A stretch of 59,633 bases of DNA, taken from the NCBI GenBank assembly GCA_022800315.1, contig JAAWQC010000014.1:1-59633 (forward strand), read 5' to 3'. The stretch is from Clostridiales bacterium. GTDB lineage: Bacteria; Bacillota; Clostridia; Oscillospirales; Acutalibacteraceae. The translations under genes and the position numbers were made by a program. This document shows, piece after piece, positions 16,571 through 25,595 of this stretch (position 1 is its first letter; every line of letters begins with the position of its first letter). The notes beneath the pieces were generated by a model that was not told the DNA's origin, made no database searches, and saw nothing but the letters and a program-made list of their open reading frames with translations.

Positions 16571-17332
16571 ATGAAAATCAGAAAACTGGCCGGCTTGCTG
16601 CTGGCTACGGCGATGACGGTAGGTGCGATGATGCCCGCCGCCTCCGCCGCACCCGCGGATTTCAGCATCAACGGGATCAACAGTACCATCCGGTATAATC
16701 AGGGGGAGTGCGAGGTCGCTTTCAAGGGCGATGCCATGACCCTGACCGTCCCGGCCGGCTGGACCCAGGGAATGACCGGCGCCCACACCATGTGGAACAC
16801 CATGGAGGCCCAAGAGGTGGACATCACGCAGCTGCCCTACCTTTGCTGGGATGTGAGCGGTGATGCCGATTTCGACATCGTCATCCGTTTTGCCCAGGGG
16901 GATAAGGGCCTGGTAAACCTGCAGCAGATCATGAACAGGTCGGAACCTCTCCCGGCGGGGAAAGGCTCTGTTAATTTCTATGAGTTGCTGAAAAATCAGG
17001 ATGTGGATTACGACGGCGGTGTTCTTCCGCTGGTGGCGACTGTTTACAGGGTTTATGGTGACCCGGGCGCCAGCGCTACCTTCAATAAGCTGTACTTCAG
17101 CGCGACCGAATTGAAGGACGAGGGCAACGGCGACGACACTACCACCAAGGGGGAGGATACTGCCACCACGACCAAGGGGGACGATTCCGCCACCACCACG
17201 ACCACTGCGGCCAAAACCACCGCGAAACCCACCACCAACCCCTCCACCGGTGAGGCAGCTCCCGTGGCGCTGGCTGTGCTGGCCGTCGCCGCTGTGGGTA
17301 CCGTGGTATTCTGTGCTAAGAAACGCGCCTGA
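16571..17332 (+). CDS. Secreted NPxTG-type surface protein, tandem paralogue 2
   Basis: A 253-aa paralogue of the preceding protein with the same plan. It has a signal peptide (residues 1-27, cut near ASA-APA), a beta-rich domain that keeps LPYLCWDVSGDADFDIVIRF, and a Thr-rich linker with repeated D-x-[AT]-T-T-T-K-G-[ED]-D units (about 190-220). The C-terminus is N-P-S-T-G-E followed by a hydrophobic stretch and K-K-R-A, which looks like an atypical sortase signal. Paralogue 1 lacks this and ends as a plain membrane anchor, so the two copies may end up in different wall locations. GGAGGAG precedes the ATG. Confidence 0.82.
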   Translation: MKIRKLAGLLLATAMTVGAMMPAASAAPADFSINGINSTIRYNQGECEVAFKGDAMTLTVPAGWTQGMTGAHTMWNTMEAQEVDITQLPYLCWDVSGDADFDIVIRFAQGDKGLVNLQQIMNRSEPLPAGKGSVNFYELLKNQDVDYDGGVLPLVATVYRVYGDPGASATFNKLYFSATELKDEGNGDDTTTKGEDTATTTKGDDSATTTTTAAKTTAKPTTNPSTGEAAPVALAVLAVAAVGTVVFCAKKRA

Positions 17333-17368
17333 CAGGCAGGATGAACTTCATTATCAACCAAATCAACC

Positions 17369-17406
17369 AAGAGCAGGGGCCGGATATTTATCCGGCCCCT
17401 GCTCTT
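17369..17406 (+). terminator. Terminator of surface protein gene 2
   Basis: An 18-bp perfect stem (17369-17386 with 17389-17406) and a two-base loop, built on AGCAGGGGCCGG; weak T-tract afterwards. Confidence 0.85.
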
Positions 17407-17461
17407 GCTTTGACAAGGGGCGGAAAGAGCTGCTTTATTTTCCGGCAGGGCCATCTGCTAC

Positions 17462-17491
17462 TTGACAGGTTCCACTGAAAAGTTATACAAT
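17462..17491 (+). promoter_or_regulatory. Promoter of rny
   Basis: TTGACA at 17462-17467, an 18-bp spacer and TACAAT at 17486-17491. About 100 bases of leader follow to the GTG start. Confidence 0.78.
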
Positions 17492-17593
17492 ATTCCATGG
17501 GTATTTTGTTAGCTCTCGACAAGCCCAGACCGGACAGATTCCGGATAATATTATGAAAATGAAAGAAAAAATTAAGGAGGTGTATCGATTACC

Positions 17594-19162
17594 GTGCCTG
17601 AAATAGTTGTAGCCATTTTGCTGTGTGTTGCCGGCCTTGCGGTCGGCGGCGGCGTTGCTGGATTTTTCGCCTTTAAAGCTGGCGTTTCTCATAGAAAGCA
17701 GACTGCGGAAGCCCTGATCGGCTCTGCGGAAGCAGAAGCAGAGAAAATCAAACACGAAGCGGAGACCGCAGCAGAGGCCATTAAAAAGGAAAAACTGCTG
17801 GAGGCCAAGGATGAAATCCATCGCCTGCGCAGTGAATCGGAAAAAGAACTCAAAGAGCGCCGTATCGATGTTCAGCGGCAGGAGCGCCGTATCCAGCAGA
17901 AGGAAGAATCGCTGGACCGCAAAATCGATAACTATGAGAAAAAAGAAGAGAATATCGCCAAAAAGCAGAAAGAAATCGATGCCCGTCTGGAGGATGTCGA
18001 GAATCTGAAAAAGGGTCAGTTCGAGATGCTGGAGCGTATCTCCGGCTTTACCGCCGAACAGGCCAAGGAATATCTGCTGCAAAACCTGGAGGAAGAGCTC
18101 GTCCATGAAAAGGCGCTGAAGGTCAACGAAATAGAAACCCGGTTAAAGGACGAAGCGGACCAGAAGGCCCGCGACCTGATCTCCAACGCGATCCAGCGGT
18201 GCGCCGCCGATCAGGTGACCGAAACCACTGTCTCGGTGGTGCCGCTGCCCAACGATGAGATGAAGGGCCGGATTATCGGCCGAGAGGGTCGCAACATACG
18301 CGCCATTGAAACACTGACCGGCGTGGATCTGATCATCGACGATACCCCTGAGGCCATCACCCTGTCCGGCTTTGACCCGGTGCGCCGCGAGATTGCGCGC
18401 ATCGCGGTGGAGCGCCTGATCTCCGATGGACGCATCCATCCCGCCCGCATTGAGGAAATGGTGGAAAAGGCCCGCCGTGAGGTGGAGGCAACCATCAAGC
18501 AGGAGGGCGAGCGCGCCGTACTGGAAACGGGCCTGCACGGGATTAACCCCGAGATCATGAAGCTGCTGGGCCGCCTGCGTTACCGTACCAGCTACGGGCA
18601 GAACGTGCTCAACCATTCGATGGAGGTGGCGTTCCTGTCGGGCATCATGGCCAGCGAGCTGGGCATCGATCCCGTCATCGCCCGCCGCGCCGGCCTGCTG
18701 CATGATATCGGCAAGGCCGTCGACCACGAGGTGGAAGGCTCCCATGTGGAGATCGGTGTGGACATCGCCCGCCGGTATAAAGAGAGCGAAGCGGTTATCC
18801 ATGCGATCCAGGCCCACCACGGCGACGTGGAGGCTAAAACGGTGGTCGCCTGTCTGGTACAGGCTGCCGATGCCATTTCCGCCGCTCGCCCCGGCGCCCG
18901 GCGTGAGAATCTGGAAAATTACATCAAGCGTCTGGAGAAACTGGAGGAGGTCGCCAACGAGTTTGACGGCGTAGAGCGCTCCTTCGCGATCCAGGCGGGC
19001 CGTGAGATTCGCATTATCGTCCGTCCCGATGTGGTGTCCGACGATCAGATGACCCTGCTGGCCCGCGATATCGCCAAGAAGATCGAGGCCAGCCTCGATT
19101 ATCCCGGTCAGATCAAGGTAAACCTGATACGGGAAAACCGGGCTATTGATTACGCCAAATAA
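17594..19162 (+). CDS. rny: Ribonuclease Y
   Basis: A membrane-anchored endoribonuclease that initiates mRNA decay, 522 aa, the normal family length. The parts in order are an N-terminal helix (residues 4-26), a long coiled coil (about 30-200), a KH RNA-binding domain with [19 protein letters not shown] (near 228) and an HD domain with [20 protein letters not shown] (near 370). The start is GTG with AAGGAGG 14-20 bases upstream (a long spacing) and the sequence begins MPEIVVAIL. It lies directly before ymdB, as in Bacillus subtilis. Confidence 0.97.
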   Translation: MPEIVVAILLCVAGLAVGGGVAGFFAFKAGVSHRKQTAEALIGSAEAEAEKIKHEAETAAEAIKKEKLLEAKDEIHRLRSESEKELKERRIDVQRQERRIQQKEESLDRKIDNYEKKEENIAKKQKEIDARLEDVENLKKGQFEMLERISGFTAEQAKEYLLQNLEEELVHEKALKVNEIETRLKDEADQKARDLISNAIQRCAADQVTETTVSVVPLPNDEMKGRIIGREGRNIRAIETLTGVDLIIDDTPEAITLSGFDPVRREIARIAVERLISDGRIHPARIEEMVEKARREVEATIKQEGERAVLETGLHGINPEIMKLLGRLRYRTSYGQNVLNHSMEVAFLSGIMASELGIDPVIARRAGLLHDIGKAVDHEVEGSHVEIGVDIARRYKESEAVIHAIQAHHGDVEAKTVVACLVQAADAISAARPGARRENLENYIKRLEKLEEVANEFDGVERSFAIQAGREIRIIVRPDVVSDDQMTLLARDIAKKIEASLDYPGQIKVNLIRENRAIDYAK

Positions 19163-19170
19163 GTGAGAGA

Positions 19171-19202
19171 CGGCGTCCCAGAACCGGGACGCCGCCTTTT
19201 TG
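19171..19202 (+). terminator. Terminator after rny
   Basis: CGGCGTCCC (19171-19179) pairs with GGGACGCCG (19186-19194) around a six-base loop, followed by CCTTTTT. It separates rny from ymdB, so ymdB may depend on read-through or on a promoter not clearly seen. Confidence 0.85.
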
Positions 19203-19275
19203 TAAACAGCCCTCGCGCTCTTCGGAAAGGAAAGGCCGCGGGACGGCAGGCTGACAGCGAAAGGAACGGGACAGG

Positions 19276-20046
19276 ATGAAAATATTATGTGTAGGCGACG
19301 TGGTCGGCGCGGCGGGATGCGGGCATCTGCGGCAGGTGCTGCCCGGTGTCAAACGGCATTACGGCGTGGACGTCTGTATCGTCAACGGAGAAAACGCGGC
19401 GGAGGGGAACGGCCTGCTGCCGCCCGCGGCCGCCCATATTTTCGACAGCGGCGCCGATGTGATTACGACCGGCAACCATGTATTCCGCCGCCGGGAATTG
19501 TACGAGACGCTGGAGCAGGAGCCCCTGCTGCTGCGCCCCGCCAATTTTCCCCCTGCCGCCCCCGGCCGGGGAATGTGTACGGTGGATCGGGGCCGGTATC
19601 AGCTGACCGTGATCAATCTAATGGGTCTGACCTATATGGAGCCGCTGGACGATCCTTTCCGCAGCCTCGACCGCCTGCTCGGGGAAGCGGGAAATCCCCG
19701 GTACTGTATCGTGGATTTTCACGCCGAGGCCACAGCGGAAAAAAAGGCGCTGGCCTATTACGCCGACGGGCGTATTTCAGCCCTGTACGGCACCCATACC
19801 CATGTACAGACCGCTGATGAACAGGTGCTGCCCGGCGGCACCGGGTTTATCACCGATGTGGGTATGACCGGGCCGCTGCACTCGGTGCTGGGGGTCAGGC
19901 CAGAACTGGCTATCGCCAAAATGAAGGACAGGCTACCGGTGCGCTTCCAGAACGCGGAGGGTCCCTGTACGATGAACGCGGTGCTCTTCACATTGGATGA
20001 CGCCAGTGGAAAAACCACAGCGGCGGAACGGCTGGATATACGGTGA
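19276..20046 (+). CDS. ymdB: YmdB-family metallophosphoesterase (TIGR00282)
   Basis: A 256-aa dimetal phosphoesterase. The family acts as a 2',3'- or 3',5'-cyclic-nucleotide phosphodiesterase and affects biofilm and cell-fate decisions in Bacillus. Metal-site motifs are seen as GDVVG (residues 7-11), NGENAAEGNG (near 37), TTGNHVF (near 72), VDFHAEATAEK (near 149) and GTHTHVQTAD (near 173). It begins MKILCVGDVV. The 3' end is followed closely by the pyrB promoter. Confidence 0.93.
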   Translation: MKILCVGDVVGAAGCGHLRQVLPGVKRHYGVDVCIVNGENAAEGNGLLPPAAAHIFDSGADVITTGNHVFRRRELYETLEQEPLLLRPANFPPAAPGRGMCTVDRGRYQLTVINLMGLTYMEPLDDPFRSLDRLLGEAGNPRYCIVDFHAEATAEKKALAYYADGRISALYGTHTHVQTADEQVLPGGTGFITDVGMTGPLHSVLGVRPELAIAKMKDRLPVRFQNAEGPCTMNAVLFTLDDASGKTTAAERLDIR

Positions 20047-20056
20047 AGGTCCGCCG

Positions 20057-20085
20057 TTGCACCGCGGTGGAAAACCTGTTAAAAT
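20057..20085 (+). promoter_or_regulatory. Promoter of pyrB
   Basis: TTGCAC at 20057-20062, a 17-bp spacer and TAAAAT at 20080-20085. The leader to the start codon is only about 40 bases, too short for a PyrR-type attenuator. Confidence 0.65.
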
Positions 20086-20131
20086 AGAGGCCGGCTTAAA
20101 CCGCCGGGTTCCTGCTGAAAAGAAAGGTTGG

Positions 20132-21211
20132 ATGGTTCCGATGCTGCAGTCCCGTCATTTGATCGACCTTGTCGACCTCTCGGTGTCCGAGTGGGAGGAA
20201 ATCACGCGTCTCGCCTGCGATATCCGCGGGCGCATCGACGATTATTACGGCGTCTGCCGGGGGAAAATCCTCGCGACCCTGTTTTATGAACCCTCCACCC
20301 GTACACAGATGTCCTTTCAGACTGCCATGCTTCGGCTGGGGGGGCGGATTATCGGTTTCGATAATCCCGGTAATTCCTCCGTCTCCAAGGGGGAGAGCCT
20401 CAAGGACACCATACGGGTGGTAAGCGGCTATTCCGATATCATCGCCATGCGTCATCCGGTGCCGGGGGCCGCCAGAGCCGCGTCGCTGTATTCCCGCGTG
20501 CCGGTGATCAACGCCGGCGACGGCGGGCACCTGCACCCCACCCAAACTCTGACAGACCTGGTGACGCTGCGGCATGAAAAGGGCACCTTCTCCGGCCTGT
20601 GCATCGGATTGTGCGGCGATTTAAAAAACGGGCGGACGGTTCACTCCCTGATCAAGGCCATGGCTGGCTTCAGGGGGAACCGGTTCGTACTGATCTCCAC
20701 CCCCGGCCTGTCAGTCCCCTCCTATATCAAGGATTACCTCGCGGCAACGGGATGCCCCTACCAGGAGATGGACAACCTGATGGAGGCGATGCCGGAACTG
20801 GATGTACTCTATATGACCCGTATCCAGCGGGAACGGTTCGCCTCGCCGGAGGAGTACGAGCGGCAAAAAGGGGTCTATGTCCTTGACGGGGCCAAGATGA
20901 AGTGGGCGAAAAAGGACCTGATCGTGCTTCATCCCCTGCCCCGCGTGGATGAAATCACGGTGGAGGTGGACGACGATCCCCGTGCCAAGTATTTCGAGCA
21001 GACCGAATACGGCCTCTATGCCCGCATGGCCCTGATCATGCGCATGACCGAGGCCGCGGGCAAACATCTGGAACCCACCTGCAGGGGGGAGGACCCCCTG
21101 TGCGCCAACCCCCACTGCATAACCAACCAGGAGCGGTATATCCCCCGCTCTTTCCGAAAGAACGGTGATATCCTTGTGTGCAACTACTGTGAGGAGCGGA
21201 CCCTCTTATAA
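20132..21211 (+). CDS. pyrB: Aspartate carbamoyltransferase with fused PyrI-type zinc domain
   Basis: This catalyses carbamoyl phosphate + aspartate to carbamoyl aspartate, the first committed step of pyrimidine synthesis. The catalytic chain (residues about 1-310) shows FYEPSTRTQMSF, the HPTQTLTDL loop, GDLKNGRTVHSL and HPLPRVDEI. A C-terminal addition of about 45 residues has C-x4-C (CANPHC) and C-x2-C (CNYC), the exact zinc-ligand layout of the PyrI regulatory chain. The PyrI nucleotide-binding domain is absent. Product 359 aa from ATG 20132; the ATG at 20141 is also possible. It overlaps the next gene by 47 bases. Confidence 0.93.
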   Translation: MVPMLQSRHLIDLVDLSVSEWEEITRLACDIRGRIDDYYGVCRGKILATLFYEPSTRTQMSFQTAMLRLGGRIIGFDNPGNSSVSKGESLKDTIRVVSGYSDIIAMRHPVPGAARAASLYSRVPVINAGDGGHLHPTQTLTDLVTLRHEKGTFSGLCIGLCGDLKNGRTVHSLIKAMAGFRGNRFVLISTPGLSVPSYIKDYLAATGCPYQEMDNLMEAMPELDVLYMTRIQRERFASPEEYERQKGVYVLDGAKMKWAKKDLIVLHPLPRVDEITVEVDDDPRAKYFEQTEYGLYARMALIMRMTEAAGKHLEPTCRGEDPLCANPHCITNQERYIPRSFRKNGDILVCNYCEERTLL

Positions 21212-21797
21212 AGAGGAACGCCCCCTTCGTCTTCTGACGATATTCGGTTCCCCTCACGCGGAGGGAAACTGCGCCCGTTTGCTGTCCGCCTTTCGGGAAG
21301 GCATCCCCGGGGGATGGCGGGAGACGACCGTCTCCGCTTTTTCTCTGGCTCCCCTGCCCTGTGACGACTGCCGGTATTGCTACCACGCGGACGGGTGCTC
21401 GAAACCGGATTTGAAAGAATTTTATGCCGAACTGGAGGAGGCTGACGGCCTGCTGTTAGTTACACCGGTATACAACCGCTCCTTTCCCGCGCCGCTCAAG
21501 GCGCTGCTGGACCGTACCCAGCGATATTGGGCGGCCCGCTTTATTCGCGGTATCCGCCCGCCCGTCGATCGACCGAAGCAGGTTTTTCTGCTCACCGCAT
21601 CCGGCGCGGAGTCGGGGGAAGAAGGGGAAGCCACGCGGGACCAGGCATTGCTTGAACAGCAGCTGCTGCCCACCTTGACCATCCTCAACGCCCGCCTCCG
21701 GACGGCGGTGCATTATACCGGCGCCGACAGGGGACAGGAGATCACGCCGTATCTGGCGGCAGCCAGGGCTGTCGCAGGGGAACTGGAACAGCAATAG
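21165..21797 (+). CDS. NADPH-dependent FMN reductase-like flavoprotein
   Basis: A flavodoxin-fold reductase of about 190-210 aa. The FMN phosphate loop is FGSPHAEGNCARLL near the N-terminus, and LLVTPVYNRSFPAPLKALLD (near residue 97) is the usual second motif. A cysteine pair at C-D-D-C-R-Y-C (near 65-72) is typical of the family. The start is uncertain: an in-frame GTG at 21165 lies within pyrB, and no ATG lies near the expected N-terminus (R-L-L-T-I-F-G-S). A terminator follows. Confidence 0.8.
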   Translation: MISLCATTVRSGPSYKEERPLRLLTIFGSPHAEGNCARLLSAFREGIPGGWRETTVSAFSLAPLPCDDCRYCYHADGCSKPDLKEFYAELEEADGLLLVTPVYNRSFPAPLKALLDRTQRYWAARFIRGIRPPVDRPKQVFLLTASGAESGEEGEATRDQALLEQQLLPTLTILNARLRTAVHYTGADRGQEITPYLAAARAVAGELEQQ

Positions 21798-21798
21798 A

Positions 21799-21829
21799 AA
21801 AAGGCTGTGGCATGAAGCCACAGCCTTTT
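21799..21829. terminator. Bidirectional terminator
   Basis: AAAAGGCTGTGG (21799-21810) pairs perfectly with CCACAGCCTTTT (21818-21829). It serves the rightward flavoprotein gene and the leftward membrane protein gene that ends at 21844. Confidence 0.9.
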
Positions 21830-21843
21830 TACTTATCAGGGGC

Positions 21844-22689
21844 TCAATGGGTGAGCGCACCCTCCAATATACGATGGATCAGGCCGATCAGGGTCTGGGA
21901 GGCGACACTGGTGATAACGGAAGAAGCAAAGGCTCCCGCGTTGCGCCGAACACAGGCGATAAAGCCCCGCTGGTCGGCATCGGCGGCGTATTCCATCGCT
22001 TCCCGCGCTGCGGCCTTCTCCGCGCCGTCCGGCAGCCGGGCGATCAGGTCGCGCAGCTCGGACACCGCCTGGCGCAGATCCATGTCTTCGGAAAAATTGT
22101 ACGATTGAACCGGCTGATTGTACAGGGAGGAACCGTCCGTCGCGATGTTGGAGCCTTGGGCGTTGTTATAGGAGCCGACCACCGCGTGGCTGACATCGTG
22201 CACCTCGTGGGAATCCACCTTTACTTCGCCGCCTCCGATGGAGGCGTTGGAAATGCTCGAATTGGTCATATTGATAATAATGCCCTCCTGTTGTTTGCCG
22301 TTGGCGCACATTTCGATTACCTCCAATACCCTCCGGAGAAAGTAGATATCCCGGCTGTTGAAGGAAAAAAGAGTCCCGGAGTTGAGTATGATATTCAAAT
22401 TAATGCCGCGCTTATTATTTTTATTGATGACGACCGCCAGTAAAACGGTACCCACCAGAAGAAGAAGGATTCCCATGACGGTCAATGAGGTGAAGGGCGC
22501 GGTTATCAGAAAAATACCGATAACCATTAGGATAATGAAGGGAACGACTTTATCCGCCGGTGGCGGAGCCAGCTGGATGCTGGCAATGCTGCTGATTTGG
22601 ATCAGCATATCCTGACATTCCAATGTATTTCCGCTGATGCGCAATTCCGGCGTATCAATGATATTGTTTTTACGTATCTCCTGTGCCAC
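21844..22689 (-). CDS. DUF6232-like membrane protein
   Basis: A 281-aa protein with a short N-terminal beta region (residues 1-50), two adjacent membrane helices (about 52-90) and a cytoplasmic part. It matches the general pattern of DUF6232 proteins. A stretch near residues 140-185 is rich in Ser, Asn and His and looks like a beta-stranded linker, and the last 70 residues are helical. I chose the GTG at 22689 because GGAGGGG lies five bases upstream; an earlier GTG is at 22704. Function unknown. It is transcribed alone, toward the flavoprotein terminator. Confidence 0.6.
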   Translation of the reverse strand: MAQEIRKNNIIDTPELRISGNTLECQDMLIQISSIASIQLAPPPADKVVPFIILMVIGIFLITAPFTSLTVMGILLLLVGTVLLAVVINKNNKRGINLNIILNSGTLFSFNSRDIYFLRRVLEVIEMCANGKQQEGIIINMTNSSISNASIGGGEVKVDSHEVHDVSHAVVGSYNNAQGSNIATDGSSLYNQPVQSYNFSEDMDLRQAVSELRDLIARLPDGAEKAAAREAMEYAADADQRGFIACVRRNAGAFASSVITSVASQTLIGLIHRILEGALTH

Positions 22690-22790
22690 GGTTACCCCTC
22701 CCACCGACTGTTTTCTCTATTATACCTCTCTTTATGTGCAATTTATAGCCTTTATTAGAAAAATTATCCATAAAAAGGCGTGCTGTAAAA

Positions 22791-22805
22791 TGTGCATAAT
22801 GCACA
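22791..22805. promoter_or_regulatory. Palindromic operator-like site
   Basis: TGTGCAT and ATGCACA face each other around a single A at 22791-22805. It lies about 100 bases upstream of the leftward DUF6232-like gene and just past the pyrE terminator hairpin. No regulator is identified. Confidence 0.4.
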
Positions 22806-22807
22806 CA

Positions 22808-22842
22808 AGACGGTCCCGCCCTCTTGAAGGGCGGGACCGTCT
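22808..22842. terminator. Terminator-type hairpin after pyrE
   Basis: A perfect 14-bp GC-rich stem, AGACGGTCCCGCCC (22808-22821) with its complement at 22829-22842. The U-tract is poor in both directions. Confidence 0.7.
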
Positions 22843-22862
22843 TTCAGCAGATGAATGTCAGC

Positions 22863-23528
22863 TTATTCAAACACGCAGTACTGTCGCATATAGGCTTCCA
22901 TCAGGGGCAGGACCTCCCGGTATTCGTCCCGGGTCTTCAGGTATTCATGGATATCCTGCACGGTGATCAGGGCGTGTACCTGGATGCCGTATTCGTCCCG
23001 TACCTCCATGACGGCAGTTTTACCGGGGGTTTTTCCCACCTCGCAGCGATTGACCGAAATAAACATATCGGTTACCCTTACCCCATCGCAGGCGCCGAGG
23101 ATCTCCATGCTTTCCCGCACGGCAGTGCCGGCGGTAATGACGTCTTCGATGATGAGCAGGCGGTCGCCCGACTGGGGCTGATAACCGACCAGACAGCCCT
23201 TTTCCCCGTGGTCCTTGGCTTCCTTGCGGTTGAAAAAATAGGGCTTGTCAATTTCATAGCGGTCAGCGAGGGCCGACGCCGTGGCGGTGACCAGCGGGAT
23301 ACCCTTATAGGCCGGGCCGAACAGTGCGTCAAAATCGGCGCCGCAGGTCTTTTTCACCAGCGTGGCATAGAAGCGGCCCAGCTGGGCCACCTGCCTGCCG
23401 GTTTTGTAGTTGCCCGTGTTGACAAAATAGGGGGTGGTACGGCCGCTTTTGGTCTGAAACTGACCGAAGAGCAGTACCTGGGCCTCCATCATAAATTCAA
23501 TAAAGTCCTTTTTTTCCGCAGTAAGCAT
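22863..23528 (-). CDS. pyrE: Orotate phosphoribosyltransferase
   Basis: This converts orotate and PRPP to orotidine 5'-phosphate, the fifth step of pyrimidine synthesis. 221 aa, usual length. The PRPP-binding motif is LLIIEDVITAGTAVRES (near residue 121), and FGPAYKGIPLV (near 66) and KTGRQVAQLGRFYA (near 43) are also typical. The start MLTAEKKDF follows an AAAGGATG site. It sits downstream of the deacetylase gene on the same strand and about 2 kb from pyrB, so the pyr genes here are not one operon. Confidence 0.95.
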   Translation of the reverse strand: MLTAEKKDFIEFMMEAQVLLFGQFQTKSGRTTPYFVNTGNYKTGRQVAQLGRFYATLVKKTCGADFDALFGPAYKGIPLVTATASALADRYEIDKPYFFNRKEAKDHGEKGCLVGYQPQSGDRLLIIEDVITAGTAVRESMEILGACDGVRVTDMFISVNRCEVGKTPGKTAVMEVRDEYGIQVHALITVQDIHEYLKTRDEYREVLPLMEAYMRQYCVFE

Positions 23529-23607
23529 TTTTCGTCATCCTTTACCGTCTCGTTTTCTCTCCTATGGTACACGATAACGGTCGTTTGTACAAGCCCCCCG
23601 CGCAAGT

Positions 23608-24408
23608 TCAGACGGCGTCCTTGGGCGGCGGCACGGCGATTTGCCGCCCCTCGTGGTTCAGGGTGTAATCCTGATAATAGATCATATCCGAAGCCTTGAG
23701 AAAGGTGTAGCCCTGTGCTTTCAGATTCTCGATGATCTGCGGCAGGGCGGCGGGGGTGTTTTTGGCGGCGTTGTGGAACAGGACGATAGAACCGGAGGCT
23801 ACCTGGGAGGTCACCCGTTTGACGATATCCGCGGGAGGCGGGTCCTTCCAGTCCAGGCTGTCCACATCCCATTGGATGCAGTACATATTCAGCTCGTCGG
23901 TGGTCTCGATCAGTGCGTTGCTGTAATCGCCGTAAGGCGCGCGGAACAAGATCGGCTTGATTCCGGTGATGGCTTCTATTCTGTCGTTGCAGGCGTTTAT
24001 CTCCTGGATCATCCGCTCGCGGGAAAGCTGCGGCATGTGGGGGTGGGTATCCGAATGATTCATGATCTCATGCCCCGCTTCGGACAGAGCGAGGACCGAA
24101 TCGGAGCAGCGCTCCACCCACTCCCCCACGGTAAAGAAGGTCGCCTTGACGTCGTATTCCTCCAGGATGCGGATGAGCTCCGGGGTATCCTCGTCTCCCC
24201 ACGCAGCGTCGAAGGTCAGGGATACCACCTTATCGGCCCGATCGGTGCAGTAGATGGGCAGACGGCGATTGGCCTGTGCCGTCAGGCTGGCATATGCATA
24301 GGGGACAGCCGCTGCCGCAATGATAAGGAGAACCGCCGCCAGGAACAGCCCCGCCAGCAGCAGCGCGGCCTGCCGTTTATTAAGTATCCGGTAATGTTTA
24401 TCCGACAT
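23608..24408 (-). CDS. Polysaccharide deacetylase (PdaB-like)
   Basis: A 266-aa membrane-anchored NodB-domain protein with one N-terminal helix (residues 15-40). The NodB motifs are VSLTFDAAWGDEDT (near residue 62), HSDTHPHM (near 118, two metal His) and RAPYGDYSN (near 158), with LFHNAAKNTPAALPQII toward the C-terminus. The length and layout match PdaB-type sporulation or cell-wall deacetylases. If so, this points to a spore-forming host, but that is inference. It is followed by pyrE in the same direction. Confidence 0.88.
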   Translation of the reverse strand: MSDKHYRILNKRQAALLLAGLFLAAVLLIIAAAAVPYAYASLTAQANRRLPIYCTDRADKVVSLTFDAAWGDEDTPELIRILEEYDVKATFFTVGEWVERCSDSVLALSEAGHEIMNHSDTHPHMPQLSRERMIQEINACNDRIEAITGIKPILFRAPYGDYSNALIETTDELNMYCIQWDVDSLDWKDPPPADIVKRVTSQVASGSIVLFHNAAKNTPAALPQIIENLKAQGYTFLKASDMIYYQDYTLNHEGRQIAVPPPKDAV

Positions 24409-24481
24409 GGGGCATCCCTCCCGTACCCCATGTGTATGCGATGCAAGCCGTTTTCAGAAGATGATGGGGCGGGGAGGAAAT

Positions 24482-24516
24482 AAAAACAACCACCGGTATA
24501 ACCGGTGGTTGTTTTT
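24482..24516. terminator. Bidirectional terminator
   Basis: A 16-bp perfect stem (24482-24497 with 24501-24516) around ATA, containing AACCACCGGT, flanked by A and T tracts. It closes the leftward flavodoxin gene, which stops at 24517. Confidence 0.9.
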
Positions 24517-24999
24517 TTAAACAGTATATAATCTGACCCGGAAATCGTCCACAAACCGGTCAATGGCCTCGGTGTGGATACGATAGAGGGAACCGCCGTC
24601 TCCGGTGGGAACCATGCCGGCAATCAGACGATCGACACCCCGCAGGGCGGCGGGATTCAGCTCGCCGCCCAGGCTGATCCGCGGGTCGGCGTGCTCCAGC
24701 AGCTCCGGCGGGAAATTCTTTTGAAAATAGGCGGCTGTATTCTCCTCGAAACAGCAGCACAGGAACAGCCCGAGGGTTTTATGCAAAAGCTCCCGACGGT
24801 GGGCCGCCATCCATTTGACGAGGGAGCGGTTCAGCTTGCCCAGTCGGATGCCGGCGCCCAGAATAACGGCATCGTAACGCCCGATATCGGGTGAACGGCC
24901 GTCCGCTTCAAACAGGTCGGCCTCCAGCCGTTCGGCCAGCTCATGGGCGCATTTCGCCGCCGTACCAGTCTTGGATGCATAGATCACGGCTATTTTCAT
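24517..24999 (-). CDS. Flavodoxin domain protein
   Basis: A 160-aa flavodoxin-fold protein, likely a small electron carrier or a HemG-like quinone-linked oxidase domain. The FMN phosphate loop is YASKTGTAAKCAHELA at residues 9-24, and DAVILGAGIRLGKLNRSL (near 49) is typical of the Flavodoxin_5 group. The start overlaps the stop of the gene upstream by four bases (ATGA), so the two are probably coupled. Confidence 0.85.
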   Translation of the reverse strand: MKIAVIYASKTGTAAKCAHELAERLEADLFEADGRSPDIGRYDAVILGAGIRLGKLNRSLVKWMAAHRRELLHKTLGLFLCCCFEENTAAYFQKNFPPELLEHADPRISLGGELNPAALRGVDRLIAGMVPTGDGGSLYRIHTEAIDRFVDDFRVRLYTV

Positions 25000-25595
25000 A
25001 CCCCGGTGCTTCTTTCCGAAGGCACGAAAGCCAGTACTTCGGTATAGTGCTGCACCTGGCCGATAAAACGACGGTACAGCTCTTCGCCCATGCGGGCGTA
25101 AGTTTCATTGTCGGTCATGCCGCATAGAGAAGCAAAAGTTTTTCCTACCTTGGTTTCTACCTGTCCGCCGTCACGGACGCACAGGTAGTAAAAAGAAAAG
25201 GCATTGGATTCCTGCAAATCCTCATAAAAGGAGGGGGCAGTTTCACGCAGGGTATCGTAAAACACGCTTTGCGCGGTTTCGGACAGCAGGCTGCTGGAGA
25301 GGAAGCTCTCCAGACCGACAGCGACGGCGAAAGCCAGCAGGATACGCCGCTGGGTCATCAGGACGCTGTCGCCAGAGGGGCTGTCCCCTTCGATGGCCGA
25401 GACGTCATCCGCCATGATAGCGCCCAAACGACGGGCCCGGTTCAGGTTACCGTTATCCTTTTCCCGCTGCAGTTCACGGGCGGTCTGATCGCCTTCGCTG
25501 TCGTCGTTCGCCGCCGATTCGAAACTGTCGCCGGCAATCTTGATATCCTGATCTTCCTCGGAGTTATTTTTATACATATCCATATCGCTCACCAT
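24996..25595 (-). CDS. Hypothetical protein with acidic N-terminus
   Basis: I do not recognise this 199-aa protein. The first 45 residues are highly acidic and likely disordered. The middle (about 80-110) holds a hydrophobic helix (RRILLAFAVAVGLESFL), and the rest is helical with FYDTLRETAPSFYEDLQ. The start could be ATG 25595, 25583 (best spaced from GGTGAG) or 25577. Coupling to the flavodoxin gene by an ATGA overlap suggests a joint role. Confidence 0.6.
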   Translation of the reverse strand: MVSDMDMYKNNSEEDQDIKIAGDSFESAANDDSEGDQTARELQREKDNGNLNRARRLGAIMADDVSAIEGDSPSGDSVLMTQRRILLAFAVAVGLESFLSSSLLSETAQSVFYDTLRETAPSFYEDLQESNAFSFYYLCVRDGGQVETKVGKTFASLCGMTDNETYARMGEELYRRFIGQVQHYTEVLAFVPSERSTGV

